From the NCBI RefSeq assembly GCF_047663525.1, contig NC_092613.1, positions 4,489,501 through 4,553,500 of the forward strand: 64,000 nucleotides of DNA, read 5' to 3'. Position 1 is the first letter of the stretch. Each line of letters begins with the position of its first letter. Position numbers and translations under genes: made by a program. This DNA comes from Anas platyrhynchos (lineage: Eukaryota > Chordata > Aves > Anseriformes > Anatidae). Below are positions 1 through 12,638 of the stretch, in pieces. The notes beneath the pieces were generated by a model that saw only the letters and a list, made by a program, of their open reading frames with translations, had not been told where the DNA came from and made no database searches.

Positions 1-1170
1 GTTTTGCCAGCCCCGATTCGGGTCGGACCCTGCTTTCCACCCCCGCGTTGCTTGCACAAGAAGGGCCCCCTGCCCTGCCCCACCAGGGCTCAGCTCGGCC
101 CCCCGGGGGTCCCCAGCCCCTGCGCAGCCCCGGGAGGAGGTGGGGAGGCGTTTGGGCGCTGCGGAGGGCTCTGGGGGGGGGGGATGAAAGGCGGCGGGGG
201 CCGCTGCCTCTTTAAGCAGCTGCCAGATGTCTCCAAAAGGCTGGAAAAACCGGTCTGCGCCCGGGCGTGCTGCGCGGGGCCAGGCTCCCGGCGGCACTTC
301 AGCTATTCCTGGAGAAATCCAAAAAATGCGCCCGCGCGGGAAGCCCTGCGCTCCCCTCGGCCGCCAGCCCCGGCTGGGGGCCCCGGCAAATGGGGTGGCA
401 CGGGTGGGTGGCGTGGGGATGGGGGTGGCTGCGGCGTGTCCCGGGCACCACAGCGTCGCACACGGACCCCCAGATCTGCCCGTCCCTCTCTGCTGTGTGT
501 GGGTGACGGCGGGGACACCAGTGGCTTTGGGTTGGAGAGGTCAGGGGTGGAGGCACCGGTGCCGTGGAGATGGCACCGAGGGCACCGGTCCTGGGGGTGA
601 CAGCACGGGAGGAGGAGGAATCCCTGCCGAGGCAGGGATGGGGACACCGTGGCACCTTCCTCCTCGGTGTCACCACGCGCCCCTGCCCGCATCACCCAAA
701 CAGAGGTGTTTGGGGGGACCCCAGAAAATCCATCAACCCCATTTCACCACCGGTGGCACCGAAACCAGAACCGGGAGCTCGGGGCGGGCCGGTGACCCCG
801 GCCACGCTTCTTTTGGGGTGCTCCCCGCCACCGGGCTGCGGTCAGGGAAGGTTTGGGGAGCGGTGCGGAGGGGCGCGGGAGGGAGCCGTGCCCGCTCCCT
901 GCCTCACGGCTTCGGCTCCACCAAACCTGTCGGTCCGGCATGGCCGAGAGAGGGAGGGCGCGGGAGGGAGAGCCGGCACGCAGGGAGGGGACGGCCCCGG
1001 CACCGCCAAGGGGACACGGGTCACCGCCGCCCGCCCTGCTCCCAGCAGCTTGGGGAGGCGCTTTTGGGGTCGGGGGAGCTCCCCAAACGTGGTTTTGGGG
1101 CAGGAGGCTTTGTTTCAGCCCCGGTTTGTAACTCCGTGCCGCCGGGTGCCGTCCTGTCCCCAATACTCAC
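1..1170 (-). other. TEAD3: TEAD3 intron after first coding exon (partial)
   Basis: This is the start of the intron that follows the first TEAD3 coding exon on the minus strand; its donor GTGAGTATTG lies at 1161-1170. I looked for the next TEA-domain exon, which should encode a segment beginning RNELIARY, and did not find it, so the rest of the gene lies left of position 1. Several long open frames here are GC-driven and carry no recognisable family sequence. Confidence 0.7.
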
Positions 1171-1372
1171 CGTACATCTTGCCCTCATCCGAGAGGATGA
1201 TTTTCCGCCGGCCGCAGGGGGGGTAGATCGCCAGCGCCTCCTGGAAGCTCTGCTCGATGTCCGGACTCCACACCCCCTCGGCATCATTGTCCAGACTCTT
1301 GTCCATGCCGTCCTGGCCATCTTCCCGCCCCTCCCCGGGGCTGCCGCTGGCGTTCCAGCTGTTGGACGCTAT
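1171..1372 (-). CDS. TEAD3: TEAD3 first coding exon (N-terminus of TEA-domain transcription factor)
   Basis: TEAD3 is a nuclear transcription factor that binds MCAT/GGAATG sites through its TEA domain and recruits YAP/TAZ or VGLL co-activators as the output of the Hippo pathway. The exon encodes 67 codons plus one base. The peptide opens with ASNSWNAS after the initiator and contains the start of the TEA DNA-binding domain, including [18 protein letters not shown] and [15 protein letters not shown]. The ASNSWNAS start is, as I recall it, characteristic of TEAD3 rather than TEAD1, 2 or 4. The donor after the split glycine codon is GTGAGT. Only the N-terminus is in the window; the remaining TEA helices and the YAP-binding domain lie to the left. 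The adjacent TULP1 and FKBP5 genes in the same orientation match mammalian synteny and support TEAD3 over its paralogues. Confidence 0.95.
1370..1372 (-). promoter_or_regulatory. TEAD3: Non-AUG (AUA) translation start of TEAD3
   Basis: The codon aligned with the family's initiator Met reads ATA on the minus strand, in the context AGCACC-ATA-GCG. That is a good Kozak context with A at -3 and G at +4. Vertebrate TEAD3 is known to start at AUA, so this is a conserved non-AUG start and not a sequencing error. The nearest in-frame ATG in the exon is codon 23, just before the TEA domain. Confidence 0.85.
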
Positions 1373-1424
1373 GGTGCTGGCTGCTCTGGGCTCCGACCCC
1401 GAGCCCCCACGGACACGCGACAAC
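1373..1424 (-). other. TEAD3: TEAD3 5' UTR segment in first coding exon, with acceptor
   Basis: A strong acceptor (CCCTCTGTCCCCGCAG, AG at 1425-1426) precedes 52 nt of 5' UTR before the ATA start. The UTR segment stays open in the TEAD3 frame but contains no ATG. The in-frame ATG at 1444 lies in the intron and is removed by splicing. Confidence 0.75.
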
Positions 1425-2224
1425 CTGCGGGGACAGAGGGACACCCGTTAGACCCTGCTACCCCTGCTCCCGGGTGCTGGAGGTGCGGGTGACAGCGTGG
1501 CCCCACGTACGGCCCCATTGCCTGCTCGGTGCCTGCTTGTGCCCGGGGAGCCGGGAGCGCACCCCGGTGCCGAGCACGCGATGCCAAGCAGCGTGCCCCG
1601 AGCGCACGGCTGCACCACGAGCACCCCAAAATCCAGCAGGGCCAAGCCACTGAGCGAGCACCCCGAATAAAATTTGGGGAGGGGGGTGCCCGGACAGCGC
1701 GCTGTCTGCACAAGGCGCTCGGGCCACCTCGGGATGGGACAGCGGCAGCCCTACGGACCCCAACCCCGTGCCAGCACCCCGAGGCTCTCCAGCCCCTAAA
1801 AACCCCGCTCTGTCGCACCCGCTGAGTGCAGGGCAGCGATCCCACGGGCTTCCCCAGCCTGTTTTGAGCCACGTTAATAGGAACCAGGCAGCCAGACCCC
1901 TCCGGCAGCCCGACCCCTGCCACCGGGGCACCTCTCTGGAGCGTCCCCCACCCCGAGGATGCTGCGGGGGCTGCCGGGGGAGCCCTCACCCCCCCTCCGG
2001 GCCGGCTCCCGAGCGGGGTTTTGCAATAACACGTTCGGTGGGGAGCGAGAGGTGTCTCCCTGCGCCGCGCTTCCCGGACGGGCTGGGAGTGTGCAAAGGT
2101 CTCCAGCGCAGACATCTCCTTTTAAAGGAACTGCAGCAAGCCGCTGGCTCGAGCGCGCTGCGAGGCTGGTTTGTGTTGTGCGGTTGGGTGTTTTTTTTTT
2201 TTTTTAAATAAAAAAATAATTTAT

Positions 2225-2298
2225 TTATTTTTTTCCCCCCCTTTCTCCCCCTCCCACCCCTCTCCTTCCCCTCCTCTCTCCTCCCCACCTCCCCCCCC
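2225..2298. repeat. Pure pyrimidine tract (T/C), preceded by poly-T
   Basis: A poly-T run at 2190-2205 and an A/T stretch lead into about 75 nt of almost uninterrupted C and T on the plus strand, inside the TEAD3 5' UTR intron. Mirror-like polypyrimidine tracts of this kind can form triplex DNA. Confidence 0.8.
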
Positions 2299-3295
2299 AA
2301 AGCCCAAACGCCACCCTCGGTGTGATGTCAGCCCCCTCTGGTCCCCGCCGCCCGCCCCTGCCCGCTCCCCCCCGTCCTCCCCCCCGCCCGGGCGCTCCCC
2401 CTCTTGCCGAGCAGTGTGGCCAAATAAGGAGAACTGGATTTGTAGGATGGAGCCAGCGAGCCCGGGGAGGGATGGCGGCAGCGGTGCTGGACGGCCCCCA
2501 GCGCCCCTCGTGCCCCCCACTGTGCAGCCCTGGGAGCCCTGCGGGCCAAGGGGGGGGCGGTGAGAAACCAGCGGGGCAAAACGGGGTGGGAGACGGAGAG
2601 CTGGGGGGGGGCACACATGGGGATGGGCCCCCCCCACCCTGTGCCCACCCTGTGTGTGCAGTGGGGTCGCAGCGGGTGCTGGTGGGGGCTGTGGCTCCCC
2701 CTCCTCAGCCTGATAAACCCCACAGCACCACGACCCCACAGCCCTGTAGGGGTCTGAGACCACCCCCCCACTAGCATAACACCCCCCCTGCAGCAGCCTG
2801 GGACCCCCCCCAGCCCCACAGCACCCTGATAGCCCCCAGCTGCCCTGCGGCAGCCCAGGAGCCCCCAGCCTCGAGACCCCTCCCCAGCAGCTCGGGAGCC
2901 CGCAGCCCTATGGGGTTGGGCTCAGCTGAGCCCCCCCAGGGGGAAGCCCCAGGAATGGGTGTGGGGGGGGCTCCGCAGGGACCCCCCAGCTCTCCCCCCC
3001 GTACTGTCACAGGGAATTATAGGGTCAGTGGCACCGCTGCAAGCCAAGTGACAAGTGACACGGCCACTGTCCCCAAGTGTCACACACAGGGGGGGTGCTG
3101 GCCCCTGCCCGCCGCACACACCGGCCCCTTCCCAAGGGCTCTCAGCCCCCCCCAGCCCTCCCAAATCCCTCCCACCCCACTGCCTCCCCCCCCTCCCCAG
3201 CAGGGAAATCCCTTTTTCAGGGAAGCAGGGGAAAAACAAGGCCCTGGAGAGGAGGGAGGGCGAAGCCGGGGCCCCGGCCAAGGTGCGAGGAAGCA

Positions 3296-3363
3296 GCTCC
3301 TCCTCCTCCTCCTCCTCCTCCTCCTCCTCCTCCTCTTTCTCCTCCTCCTCCTCCTCCTCCTCC
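3296..3363. repeat. (TCC)n microsatellite
   Basis: About 22 TCC units with one TTT interruption near 3334. It yields long poly-Ser and poly-Glu open frames that are not genes. Confidence 0.95.
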
Positions 3364-6300
3364 ACCGAACCTGCTTTTTGCCAGGCCAAGAAATTTTATT
3401 TCCTGGAGGGAGGGTGCAGGCAAGTCACAGCTTTGACGTAAGGGGCGCGGGGCCGAGCGCAGCGCTCCACCCAGCCTTACAAAACAGCAACAAGAGGAGC
3501 AATTAGGAAAACCAGCACGGCTGGACCGAGGTACCGGCCTGCCCGACCTGATCCGGGCAGGGAGGGGACCGGACCTGCCGGAAAAAATCCTTATCATCCT
3601 CTCTTTCCCTCCGGCTTCTCCCCAGGCCAGTGACGGAGCCCCCTCCCCTGGGGCGCGGGGACCCCCGGCACGGATGCGCCCCGGAGGGCGAAGCCCCGCA
3701 AGGCAGCTTTTGTGGGGTGCCACGTCCTGCCCCCAAAGGTGCTGGCCGGCAAGGAGAAGGGGAGCGCAGCCATGGGGTCCCCGAGAAGGGGGAGCGGGAT
3801 GGGTGCAGGGGAGGATGCGGCCGGGGCAGCTCCTGCCCTTATCTCCCGGCGAGGCCAAGGTTACGCCGGGGGATGGAGGCGGCGTTCCCACAGGCTGTGC
3901 GCTCACCCCGAGCTCGGCCCCGCTGCGGATCAAGGCTGGCCAAGGTGGTGGGGGGCTGCAGGGAGGTGCTCGGGGCTGGGGAGCCCGGAAAGGATATGAG
4001 GAACCCCTCCAAAAGCCTGCTTTGGCCAGGAAGGGGATGCTCGGGTCAGGGGAAGGGAGAGGTGTGGATGCGGTGTGGTGCCCAGGTGAGGAGCAGGGCC
4101 CTGTAGGGCACAGCGGGGCTGGGAGCAGCAGAGCCAGATGTGGTAGGGGCTGTGGGGATGGGGACGGTGCTGCTCAGAGCCCCCAGGTGTGGGGTGGCAC
4201 CTCGTCCCCAGCAGTGGCACCGAGCTGGGGGACGCCGCGTGCCCTCCTCCCCAGCGTGCCGGGTCCCAAAAGCACTGCCCCATCCTGCACGCCGTGCATC
4301 ACCCCAACCCTGTGTTGTACGGGGTGGAAAGCCAAGAATTGGGGTCTGCTCCACGCAGAGGAGCCACATCCCATTACCCGCAGTGCCAAGCCACCTGTCA
4401 CACCACTGAGCCTGGCCAGAGGCAGGAGCTGTCCCGTGTTGACCAGCGTGACGCCACGGGACCAACGCCTTGCCCCAGCCGTCCCTGCCCTCCTGGTGGC
4501 ACCAGGGTGGCCCCAATGCAGGTGGCAGCGTCGCCCCCACCCTGGCTGCAACCTCCGGGCTGCTGCTCTCTGCCCCTTTGCAAATCGGGGTGCAGGTGGC
4601 TTTGGCCACCACATCCTCCCTGACTCACCGGGGACGCACGGCACGGCCACCGGTGCCAGCACCCGCTGCCCGGGGGGGGGGACACTTGGGCACAGCCTGC
4701 CCGGAGGGGGGGCACAGCAGCCCCAAGCTTCTCCGTTTACCCAGGGCTTCCCTGACCCCATGGGGAGCAGCACCAGGACCCCAAGAGTTGGGGACACTTT
4801 GAGATGGGGGTGAGCAGAACCAGCAAAAAGAGGGATCCGGCCGCCACCCCGCTCCCCGCCTGCCTTCCCGCACGGGGGCCCCGAGGCGAGCCAGCCCTGC
4901 CGGCCCCCCCCCTGCTTGGACCCCGTGGCGAAAGGATAAAAGTTCAGCAACAAGCCCGGGCAGGCGGCGGGGCCGGGCGCAGCCTCTCACCTGCACAAGC
5001 AACCGCTCCGGCACCGCCGCCCCGCTGGGGGACTGGAAAGGGGGGGACGGCACCAAGACGGGGCCACCGCCGTCGGTGGCACGCAGGAAGCACCCGCGCC
5101 CCGGTGCTGAGCATCCAGCCCCCACCTTGGGCTGTGCAACCTGTCCCGGCTCGGCCCCGCTCTGAAACTGGGGCAGGATCAGTGCGCCGTGCCCCGAGGA
5201 GGACGCTGGGGGTGCCGAGAGGGGCCGCCCCGTTGCACCGGCTCTGCAAGACCCCAAGCGAATAAACCCCGAAGCGGAGCCTCGCGGGCGGCCCCATGCG
5301 CCGCAGGAGCAGGCTGGGGGGCTGGCGGGAGGACGCAGTTTGTAGGCTCACCAAAATCATTCCTGCCGTGCTCCTCGTGACCCCGCTGCCACCTCCGCCA
5401 CCCCGCTGTGACATGACCCTACTGGGGGGGACCCCAACAAGGCCACGATGCACACGGGAAGACGCTTCCCAGTCTGCCCATGACCCCGTGCTGTGCACCA
5501 AGCCAGGGCATGACCCTACAGCAGGATTGTTTTTGGCACCAGCCAAGAACCTGACCTGGCCTTTGCAGGAGCTGGGGGTCCCCAGCCCCCTCGGGGACCA
5601 CCCTGCGCCCTGCCAAAACCCGTTGGGGGCACGGCACAGCTCTGCCTTCACCTCGCTCCTCTTCCAAACAGCTCCGGGGCTGTGCTGAGGAATTCCCCTG
5701 CTTGGGGAAGAACAGGCTGCCCCCTCCCACCTGGGGCCTCACCGGTCACTGCGGGGCCACCTCATCCCCTAAGGGACACCGAGACCCCGGCCAGCCTCCC
5801 CCCGGCACGGGCTGGGGGCCGGGGAGGCAGCCGAGCCCCCGGTGCTCCCCGCGGGACGGCCTGACTAATTTCCTTTCCTCTATCGCTTCCTGTCCCTTCC
5901 GGCTTGGCGGGCGGCTCAGGAAGCAATCGGAGCGGGGAAACCGCAGGAGGCCACGTGGCAGCGTCCCACCGGGGTCCGCGGCGCTGCCGGGGGGCACGGG
6001 GGTCCCAGCTGCTCCCCAACCCCAGCCCCGAAACCTCGCGGCCGCTTCGCGCCCAGCAGCGCCAGGCTGAGGGATGCTCAGCGCCCCGGTCCCGGAGCGA
6101 GAGGCTCTCCAGAGGGCAAAGGACGGGGGAACCTGAGTGATTTGGATCCAGAAAATTAGGACACGGAGCAGGGACAGGAGGAGAGCAAAGCCCGGGGCAG
6201 TCCCAGCCCCACCGGGCGAGGTGCTCCCTCCTAACGGCACAAGCGGGCGTGCGAACAAACCCCTCCATCTCCTCCTCTTCCTCGGGCCCCGGCAGAGCTG

Positions 6301-9300
6301 GTTTTTGGCTGCCAAAGGACCCAGGCTGGTTTTGCTCAAGGCTCTTGGGGACGTCAGGGCAGGGGACAGACGGACACCTTACCCTGGCTTCCCTCCCTGG
6401 CCCAATTACCTCCTGCCCTGCCCAGCCGGGGCGTTTCACCCAGCAGCGCATAAATAGAAAGCTTTTACGGCATTAATTGCTCTCTGTGTTATGAAACGAG
6501 CTGGAGGGAAACAACAGGGTTGGAGCTGCCTGCTACGGACAGGCCACCGTGACGGCCACCCCATGACCCCCCCCCAGCCCAGGGGTACGGCCAGCAGCGT
6601 GGCACAGCCCCCACACGTGCTCGAATTCGCTTCACTCCCGCACCAAAATATTCCCATCCCGGGACCAACTGCATGTTGGGCCCCCTGGGATCCCCAGCTC
6701 GCCCTTAAGGGGAAACCAAACCCCACCGTGGGCAAGGGAGAGCTGCAGGAGGCAGGGCAGGGATGGTGTCCCTCTGTCTGGGTGGGACAGACGTCCCGGG
6801 GACCCTACAAACCCGTGGCCATACCCCTGGGAGAAGAAACACCTCCGCGGAGCAGTTCTGGGTGCTGCCGACCCCATTGCCCGGCCACCGCAGCAGGGGC
6901 GAACGTCTTCCTGGGGCCAGCGGCTGCCAGGCGAGGAGGAGGAAGAGGAGGAGGAGGAAGGCTGCAGTGGATTTCACACCCACCCCCGGCCCCGGCCGCC
7001 TCCGCCCCCGCGAAACCCAACCCTGCCCGGGAGCAGCTGCGCCCGCTGCCTGCGCCGGCACCGCCAGAGCCCGGGGCGCCCGCGGCCGGGGGCGAGCGGC
7101 ACCGCGCTGCCCCACCGAGAGGGGTGCCAGGGGTTCACAGCAAGGGGGGGGCGTCAAGAGCTGATCCCCCCCCCAAAAAAAAATAATAAAAAAAAAGCAC
7201 ATGGGGGGAAGCCTGCAAGGCCACGGGTATTTTTGCAGCCCTTCCTGGCCCGACCCCAAAGGTTGGTGCCATCGGGGCCGTGGTGTTCCCGTCCTGGCGG
7301 AGACGCGGAGATGGCTCCGGCTGCCCGCGTCTGGGGCAAAACGTGACACGGAAATGGCTCTGGGTTGTTGTCACCCTGCGAGGAGGCGCCTTCCCCTGCC
7401 CTCCCGAAGCGAGTTTATTTAGCTTGGGAGAGCCGACAAGCCGAAGCCACGCAGAAGCTGCATGGCGCAGGCTGCGCTGGCGATTTATTCCCAGAGAGGG
7501 GTATTCGGGGTTAGCAGCGTTTTACTGCTCGCTGCTTGCCAGTAAACAAACTGGGCAAGCAAAGCATCCTCCTGCACACCCGTGGCCGCACATCGCCCTC
7601 TCCCCAGCACCTCTCGACGCTGCCTGGGCCCCCTGGGACCAAGCCCCCCCCAAGCAGCCCCGGGGCAGAGCAAGCCAGGGAGCGGTGCGGGGGGACCGAG
7701 TGCTCCCAGTGCCACAGCAGCAGCCTCTCGGTGCTGAAAATGGGCAAAGCAACTCCCGCTCCTGCAGATTGTAAAATTGCTCTGGAATCCTTGGGGAGGA
7801 AAGTTGCTAAAAATACACGAAGGCGGTATTATTAGTAAAAGAAGGAGCTCCAGAGAGGAGCGTTGGCCCAATGGCTCCGGGGAGCCCGGCGCAGCGCGCT
7901 CAGCCCCCGGCGCGCCGACGCACAGACGTCGGAGCAGGACCCTGACTCTCCCTGATGCCACCCAGGCGAGGCTTCAACGGGGCACAGCAGCCACACCGCA
8001 CGGCAGCCAGAGCCCAAACTCGTGCCAAAGCTGAGCACAGGCGTTGGTGAGCACCAAAAGCGTGCACCAAGCGTGCGCTCTGCCCAGCTCGCGTGCCGAC
8101 GCTCGGGGCTGCTCCGGCTCGGAGACACCTCATGGGGAGAAAACGGGGTCCTGCCCAGGAGCTTCACTTTGCAGCGGGGACCACGGAGCACCCCAGGTCC
8201 TCCTGGTACTGGAACACCCGAGGCTCGCTTCGCGCGGGGGCTCGTGCGGCTGCGTGCGGGCGCCGCGGCGTTGCCTCCGCCTGGGGAAGGCAGGAGCTGG
8301 CAGGCGCTGGGGGAGGGCGGGCGAGGGAGCTGGCATGGGAACGGCAGCCCATCCTCCACGCACGCCGCGTCTGTAAACTTTGAACATCTTCCGGAGAGAA
8401 GTTAGTGGCTATTGTGAACAGCTGGATCTAATTTTATGAGGAGTGAGGAGGAGACAGTCGTGGGGAAATAATAAGGCTTGGCGCTCCCAGGCGAGGAGCC
8501 CCGAGCCTGGCCAGCCCTCCTGCCTCCTCCCGCCTCGCCACAGGGAAACTGAGGCACGAAGCTGCCAGGGCTCGGAGGGGACCTGGATAAGCAGGAGCAC
8601 TGCCTCTGGACCCCCAGCCTCTCCAGCAGCTCGTGCCCAAGGGGCAAAGCCGGGCTGGCAGCACGGGGCCACCCGGGGTCCTCCCGGCGCCCGCTCTCCG
8701 CCGAGGTTGCTCGCGGGCATCGCGTCGCGAGACGTCCCCGCTGCCCGGCGCTTCCCGCGAGGCTCTGCCCAGCGCCTAAAATTAGATCCAGCCCTGCTGT
8801 CCCGTCCTGTCCCCCAGCCCCGAGACGAGGGGAGCGAGCTGCCAGCTCCGCGTTGCGTCCGTTCTCCCGGCAGCGAGGGTGCGGGGGAAAAGCCAGCGCT
8901 CTCCACCGCTCGCACCTCGCTCACCGGCCCCGGCGAGCAAACATTACAGGGCGAGCTGCAGCCATCGTGTGCTGAAGTCACCTTCTTGGCCTCAGGCTCT
9001 TAAGAGGATGGCTGAGGATTAGCAGCGGGTTGGCTTTAGCCCGGGCACTTTGCAGGACGCACCCAGCGCCCGCTGCGGGGGTGGCCATGGGGCCGTGCTG
9101 GTCCCAGTACGGTGCAGGGACAACACTGGGACATCGGAGCAGCGCATCCATTTACGAGCCGGTGTGGGGCCGGGCTCCATCCATGTCTGCACCACCGGGG
9201 GGACATGCTCCATGGGCATCCACGTTTCTCCAAACCCTTTAGGATCAGCACAGAGCAAGGGGACAGGACAGCGGGGCTCGTGGCCTGTCCCCTCCGCCAG

Positions 9301-9573
9301 GCTCAGCTCTCCGCACCCCTCACAACACCCTACAACGCCCTACACGGGGCCACGCTCGCACCCAGCACCTCACCACCCTCTGCTCCGGGTGCACCAGCGA
9401 CAGTCCAACACCCAAATGCCTCTCAGCATTTTAGGAGCCGCTGTTCCCATTTCCCAGACGGGTAAAACCGCAGCCCGGGGAGCCCCAGCGACCTGTCCGA
9501 ACCCGCGCCGTATCGCCGCGTGCCCGCTGCAGGCTGGCGCGGGGCACAGCCCCGACTGCTCACCCCATCATTA

Positions 9574-9617
9574 CCTTCCCTCCCTCCCTCCCTCTTTCCC
9601 TCCCTCCCTCCCTCCGT
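9574..9617. repeat. (CCCT)n microsatellite
   Basis: A tetranucleotide TCCC/CCCT array of about 11 units with one TTT interruption, in the TEAD3 5' intron. Confidence 0.9.
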
Positions 9618-12567
9618 CCGAAAAAACATTTCATAAGACGACACGTGACGGTGGCAACAGCGAACGCCCACACACTTCAGGTGCCTGCCCCAACCACAAC
9701 ACAGGTGCCTGGGCTCGGCCGGCCGCGACTCCAGCACGCTCCCGACGCGCCTGACCCGGGCACCGACCCCAAACACCGCCTCGGATGTTGGTGGCAGAAA
9801 AACCCCAGGATAAAAGCTCCCCCCCCAAACCCTATTTACCAGCAGTGGTGCCGACAACGGGGCCATTCTGTGCAGCCCCACCAGCCCCTTCCAGCCTTGC
9901 AACCGTTGTCAAAGTTTTGTTAAAAGAGAGAAAAACTCCTGGAGGTGGCAGCTTTTTGGACAGCATCTGTCCCGCCTGTTGCTTGTATGGCCATAGGGGT
10001 GCCAAACCCACAAAGAGCTCTTGCCACGAAACTTTGGGAAGGGTTTCGGGAAGGGTTTCGCAGCCCGTTCCCTGACATCCACCTCTAGCCCCACTCCCAC
10101 CGAAGGAAGAAAAGGCAGTAAGGCAGAAACCCCCATTTTTCCCCAAAAGACAGCCCAACGTTTCTCCCCGTCCCGGCACCCCCGAGCTCACCTCACGCCG
10201 GCCTCAAGTGGGTGCGTTTGACGGGCGCAGCGCGGTTCCTCGATTTTTGAACGCATTAATTACAGCTGATTGCCACGGCCACCCCCACCTCCCGAGAGCA
10301 CCGCTGCGCCCTGCGTGTGCGCACAGCACCGGGTAACGCTCCTGCCCTTTGGCCACGGCCCCGGCACCCTCCTGCCGGTGGTGAGCAGGGGGTTAAACGG
10401 CGATTAAAGAAGATGCCGTTTCCGGTATCGTGATAAATACTGCCCGTGTGTCATGGGAAACGCTAGCCAGTCCCTTTTATTGTGGGCTGCTGATGAGTTC
10501 GGACGGGGTTTGGCGAGGCAGGGCCGGGATACGGTGGCGGGAGGGTTCGGATGAGCCCCGAAAGGCCGTGGCTGAGCTGAGCGGATCCCTCGCTCCCAGC
10601 CGAGGGTCCTCGAGGTGCCCAAAGTGCCCGGGCGCCGTTACGCAACGCGGCTCGAGCCCGGCCACTCGCAAAGGGTTATTTTGGTTGGAAGAGCCGGTGC
10701 CGTGCCAGCCGCGCGCCCGCCACGGGGACGAGCGCGGCCCCGAGCCATGGCCGAGGTCCCCCGAGGTCCCCCCGTGTCACCTAGGAAGGGGTGGCCGCGC
10801 ACCCCGTCCCCACCAGCAGCCCTGTCCCTGCTGTCCCCAGTGGGGAGCCCAGAAAGGGTGAATCCCTGCTGCAGACCCAAACAGGGGCCAAATCCAGCGC
10901 TTTCTCCCCAAGGGACACTCATGCCTGTCCCCTCCAGCGGGGAAGTGACGGGGACACTGCGGCCAACACCTGCCTGTGAGCAGGGTCCCGGCCCCACCAC
11001 CCCCTGGTGACCTTGGGGGGGCTCCCCCCAACCATCCCCTTTTCCTCCTGCCCCACGGCGAAACCGCCCCAAGAACCACCCCAAAACCCAGGTGCCAGGA
11101 AGAGCTTTGGGGCCACCAAAGTGCCCACGGTGCTCGGGGTGGGGGTCACCAACATGCCCGAGCCCCCCCAATTCACTTCACTGTCACAGCCTGACCGTCC
11201 CCCAGCAGCACCCCAAAACCACAGGGGGGGTGCCAGGGCCCCCCGGGCAGCGCCAAAGCCCTGACTCACGGCGCGCACGTACCCGCGCGGGGTAAAGCGA
11301 TAGGAGGAGAGAGGACGCCGGAGCCCAAAAATACCCCGGCGCGCCTGACACAGGAGATTATCACTTCGCCGGTGGGACGGTCGCCTGGCCCGGCTCGCCC
11401 CGGCCCCCCGCAAAGAGCCAAAAAATCCCCAAACCTTCCCCTCGTCCTTTGCCAACCAGCCAACGGAGACCGGGGTCTGCAGGGCACCCGCTGCTCCAGC
11501 AGAGCCGTTGGTGTCATTCCCAGCTGGTTTCTCCTCAAAAATATCTTTTTTTTTTTTTTTTTCCCTTTTTTTCCTCCCCTCTCCAGCCACTCTGGTCCGA
11601 ACGTGTTGCCCACAGCCCGGTTTCGGGGGGCGGAGGCAGGCGGCACTGCCGGGCTGGGCGTTATTTTTCCTCGGAGGGGATACAAGGGTTGGAAAAAAAG
11701 AAAAAAAAAAAAACACCACCAAAAAAAAACAAAACAACACAACCGAGGAGGGTGTAAAAATAAAATAATAATAATAATAAAGATGACACACAGCCGAAAA
11801 TTATACATCTAATTGCTGACTCGTTAGCAATGCGCCCATATGACGAGGCACAAAGTGTTTAGCATCCAGTCAGCGCCTGCTCATCCCCTCCATGCGTGTG
11901 ACACACATGGAGCGTGACACGGCGGTGGCCCCGCGACCCCACCGAGCTGCCCGGGGGCTCGGGGTGGGCATCGTGGCCTCGACGCCGGCCGCCCTTTATA
12001 TAACGTACGGGGCCGCAGCGCGCACAAGGCCTCTTTGTAACCCTATAGCCCGCGCCCCGGAGATGCGCGGCGCAAAGGGGGATTACCAAAAAAAAAAAAA
12101 TATATATAAATATAATAATAAATGAATATATTATTTTAGAAGCGTAGAATCGCAGCTCCCCGCTTGGAAAAGATGAGTGGGGGCCAGGGGGGTGCTGAGC
12201 GCTGCCAGGCCTGGATGGGGTCTGGGGCTGGAAAGTTTTTGGAGAGGTGGGGACGTGAAATGGGGCAGCGGAGAGGGGTTGGGGTGGGGGCACCCTGGGG
12301 ACAGCCCCGGCACCCAAGGCAAAGCTGGCCGCAGGGTTTTGGGGTGGCATTGCTTAGTGTTTGGGGGGGGCCCGGTGCTGAACGGGGGGGCCCGGAGCTG
12401 AGTGGGGGCCCCGGGGGGGGGGTGAGGAGGGGCAGGGCCGGGGGGGGCGCACGGAGCAGCCCCGGGGGCTGAGGCCCGGGTGGGATGAGGGGGGCGCAGA
12501 GGGGGCTGCCGGGGCCCCACGTCCCGAGCCGAGCCGAGCCGTGCCCCCCCCCCAGATCCCAGAGGAA

Positions 12568-12605
12568 GAGGAGGAGGAGGAGGAGGAGGAGGAGGAGGAG
12601 GAGGA
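12568..12605. repeat. (GAG)n microsatellite
   Basis: About 12 GAG units on the plus strand, immediately downstream (in transcript sense) of the candidate TEAD3 noncoding exon. A complementary (CTC)n array lies on the other side of that exon. Confidence 0.9.
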
Positions 12606-12638
12606 AGGGGGCTGGGAGCCCCCGCCCGGGGCGCTTAC

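Larger units (their letters stand above)
1425..12638 (-). other. TEAD3: Long TEAD3 5' UTR intron
   Basis: About 11.2 kb lies between the candidate noncoding first exon and the coding exon. I see no conserved protein segment on either strand. The stretch holds simple repeats (listed separately), CpG-rich patches near 6.98-7.13 kb and 8.22-8.30 kb, and a poly-T/poly-A rich patch at 11.54-11.79 kb. It also has small AT-richer islands near 6.45-6.50 kb and 11.76-12.13 kb that stand out from the GC-rich background and could be regulatory. The many open frames are products of high GC. Confidence 0.6.

Noticed and set aside
1115-1444. TEAD3 reading frame beginning at ATG 1444
   Set aside because: The ATG lies upstream of a strong splice acceptor (AG at 1425-1426) and would be intronic. 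The conserved start is the ATA at 1370-1372.
227-1492. 421-aa plus-strand open frame over the TEAD3 exon
   Set aside because: It is the antisense shadow of the TEAD3 exon and GC-rich intron. No family match or splice logic.
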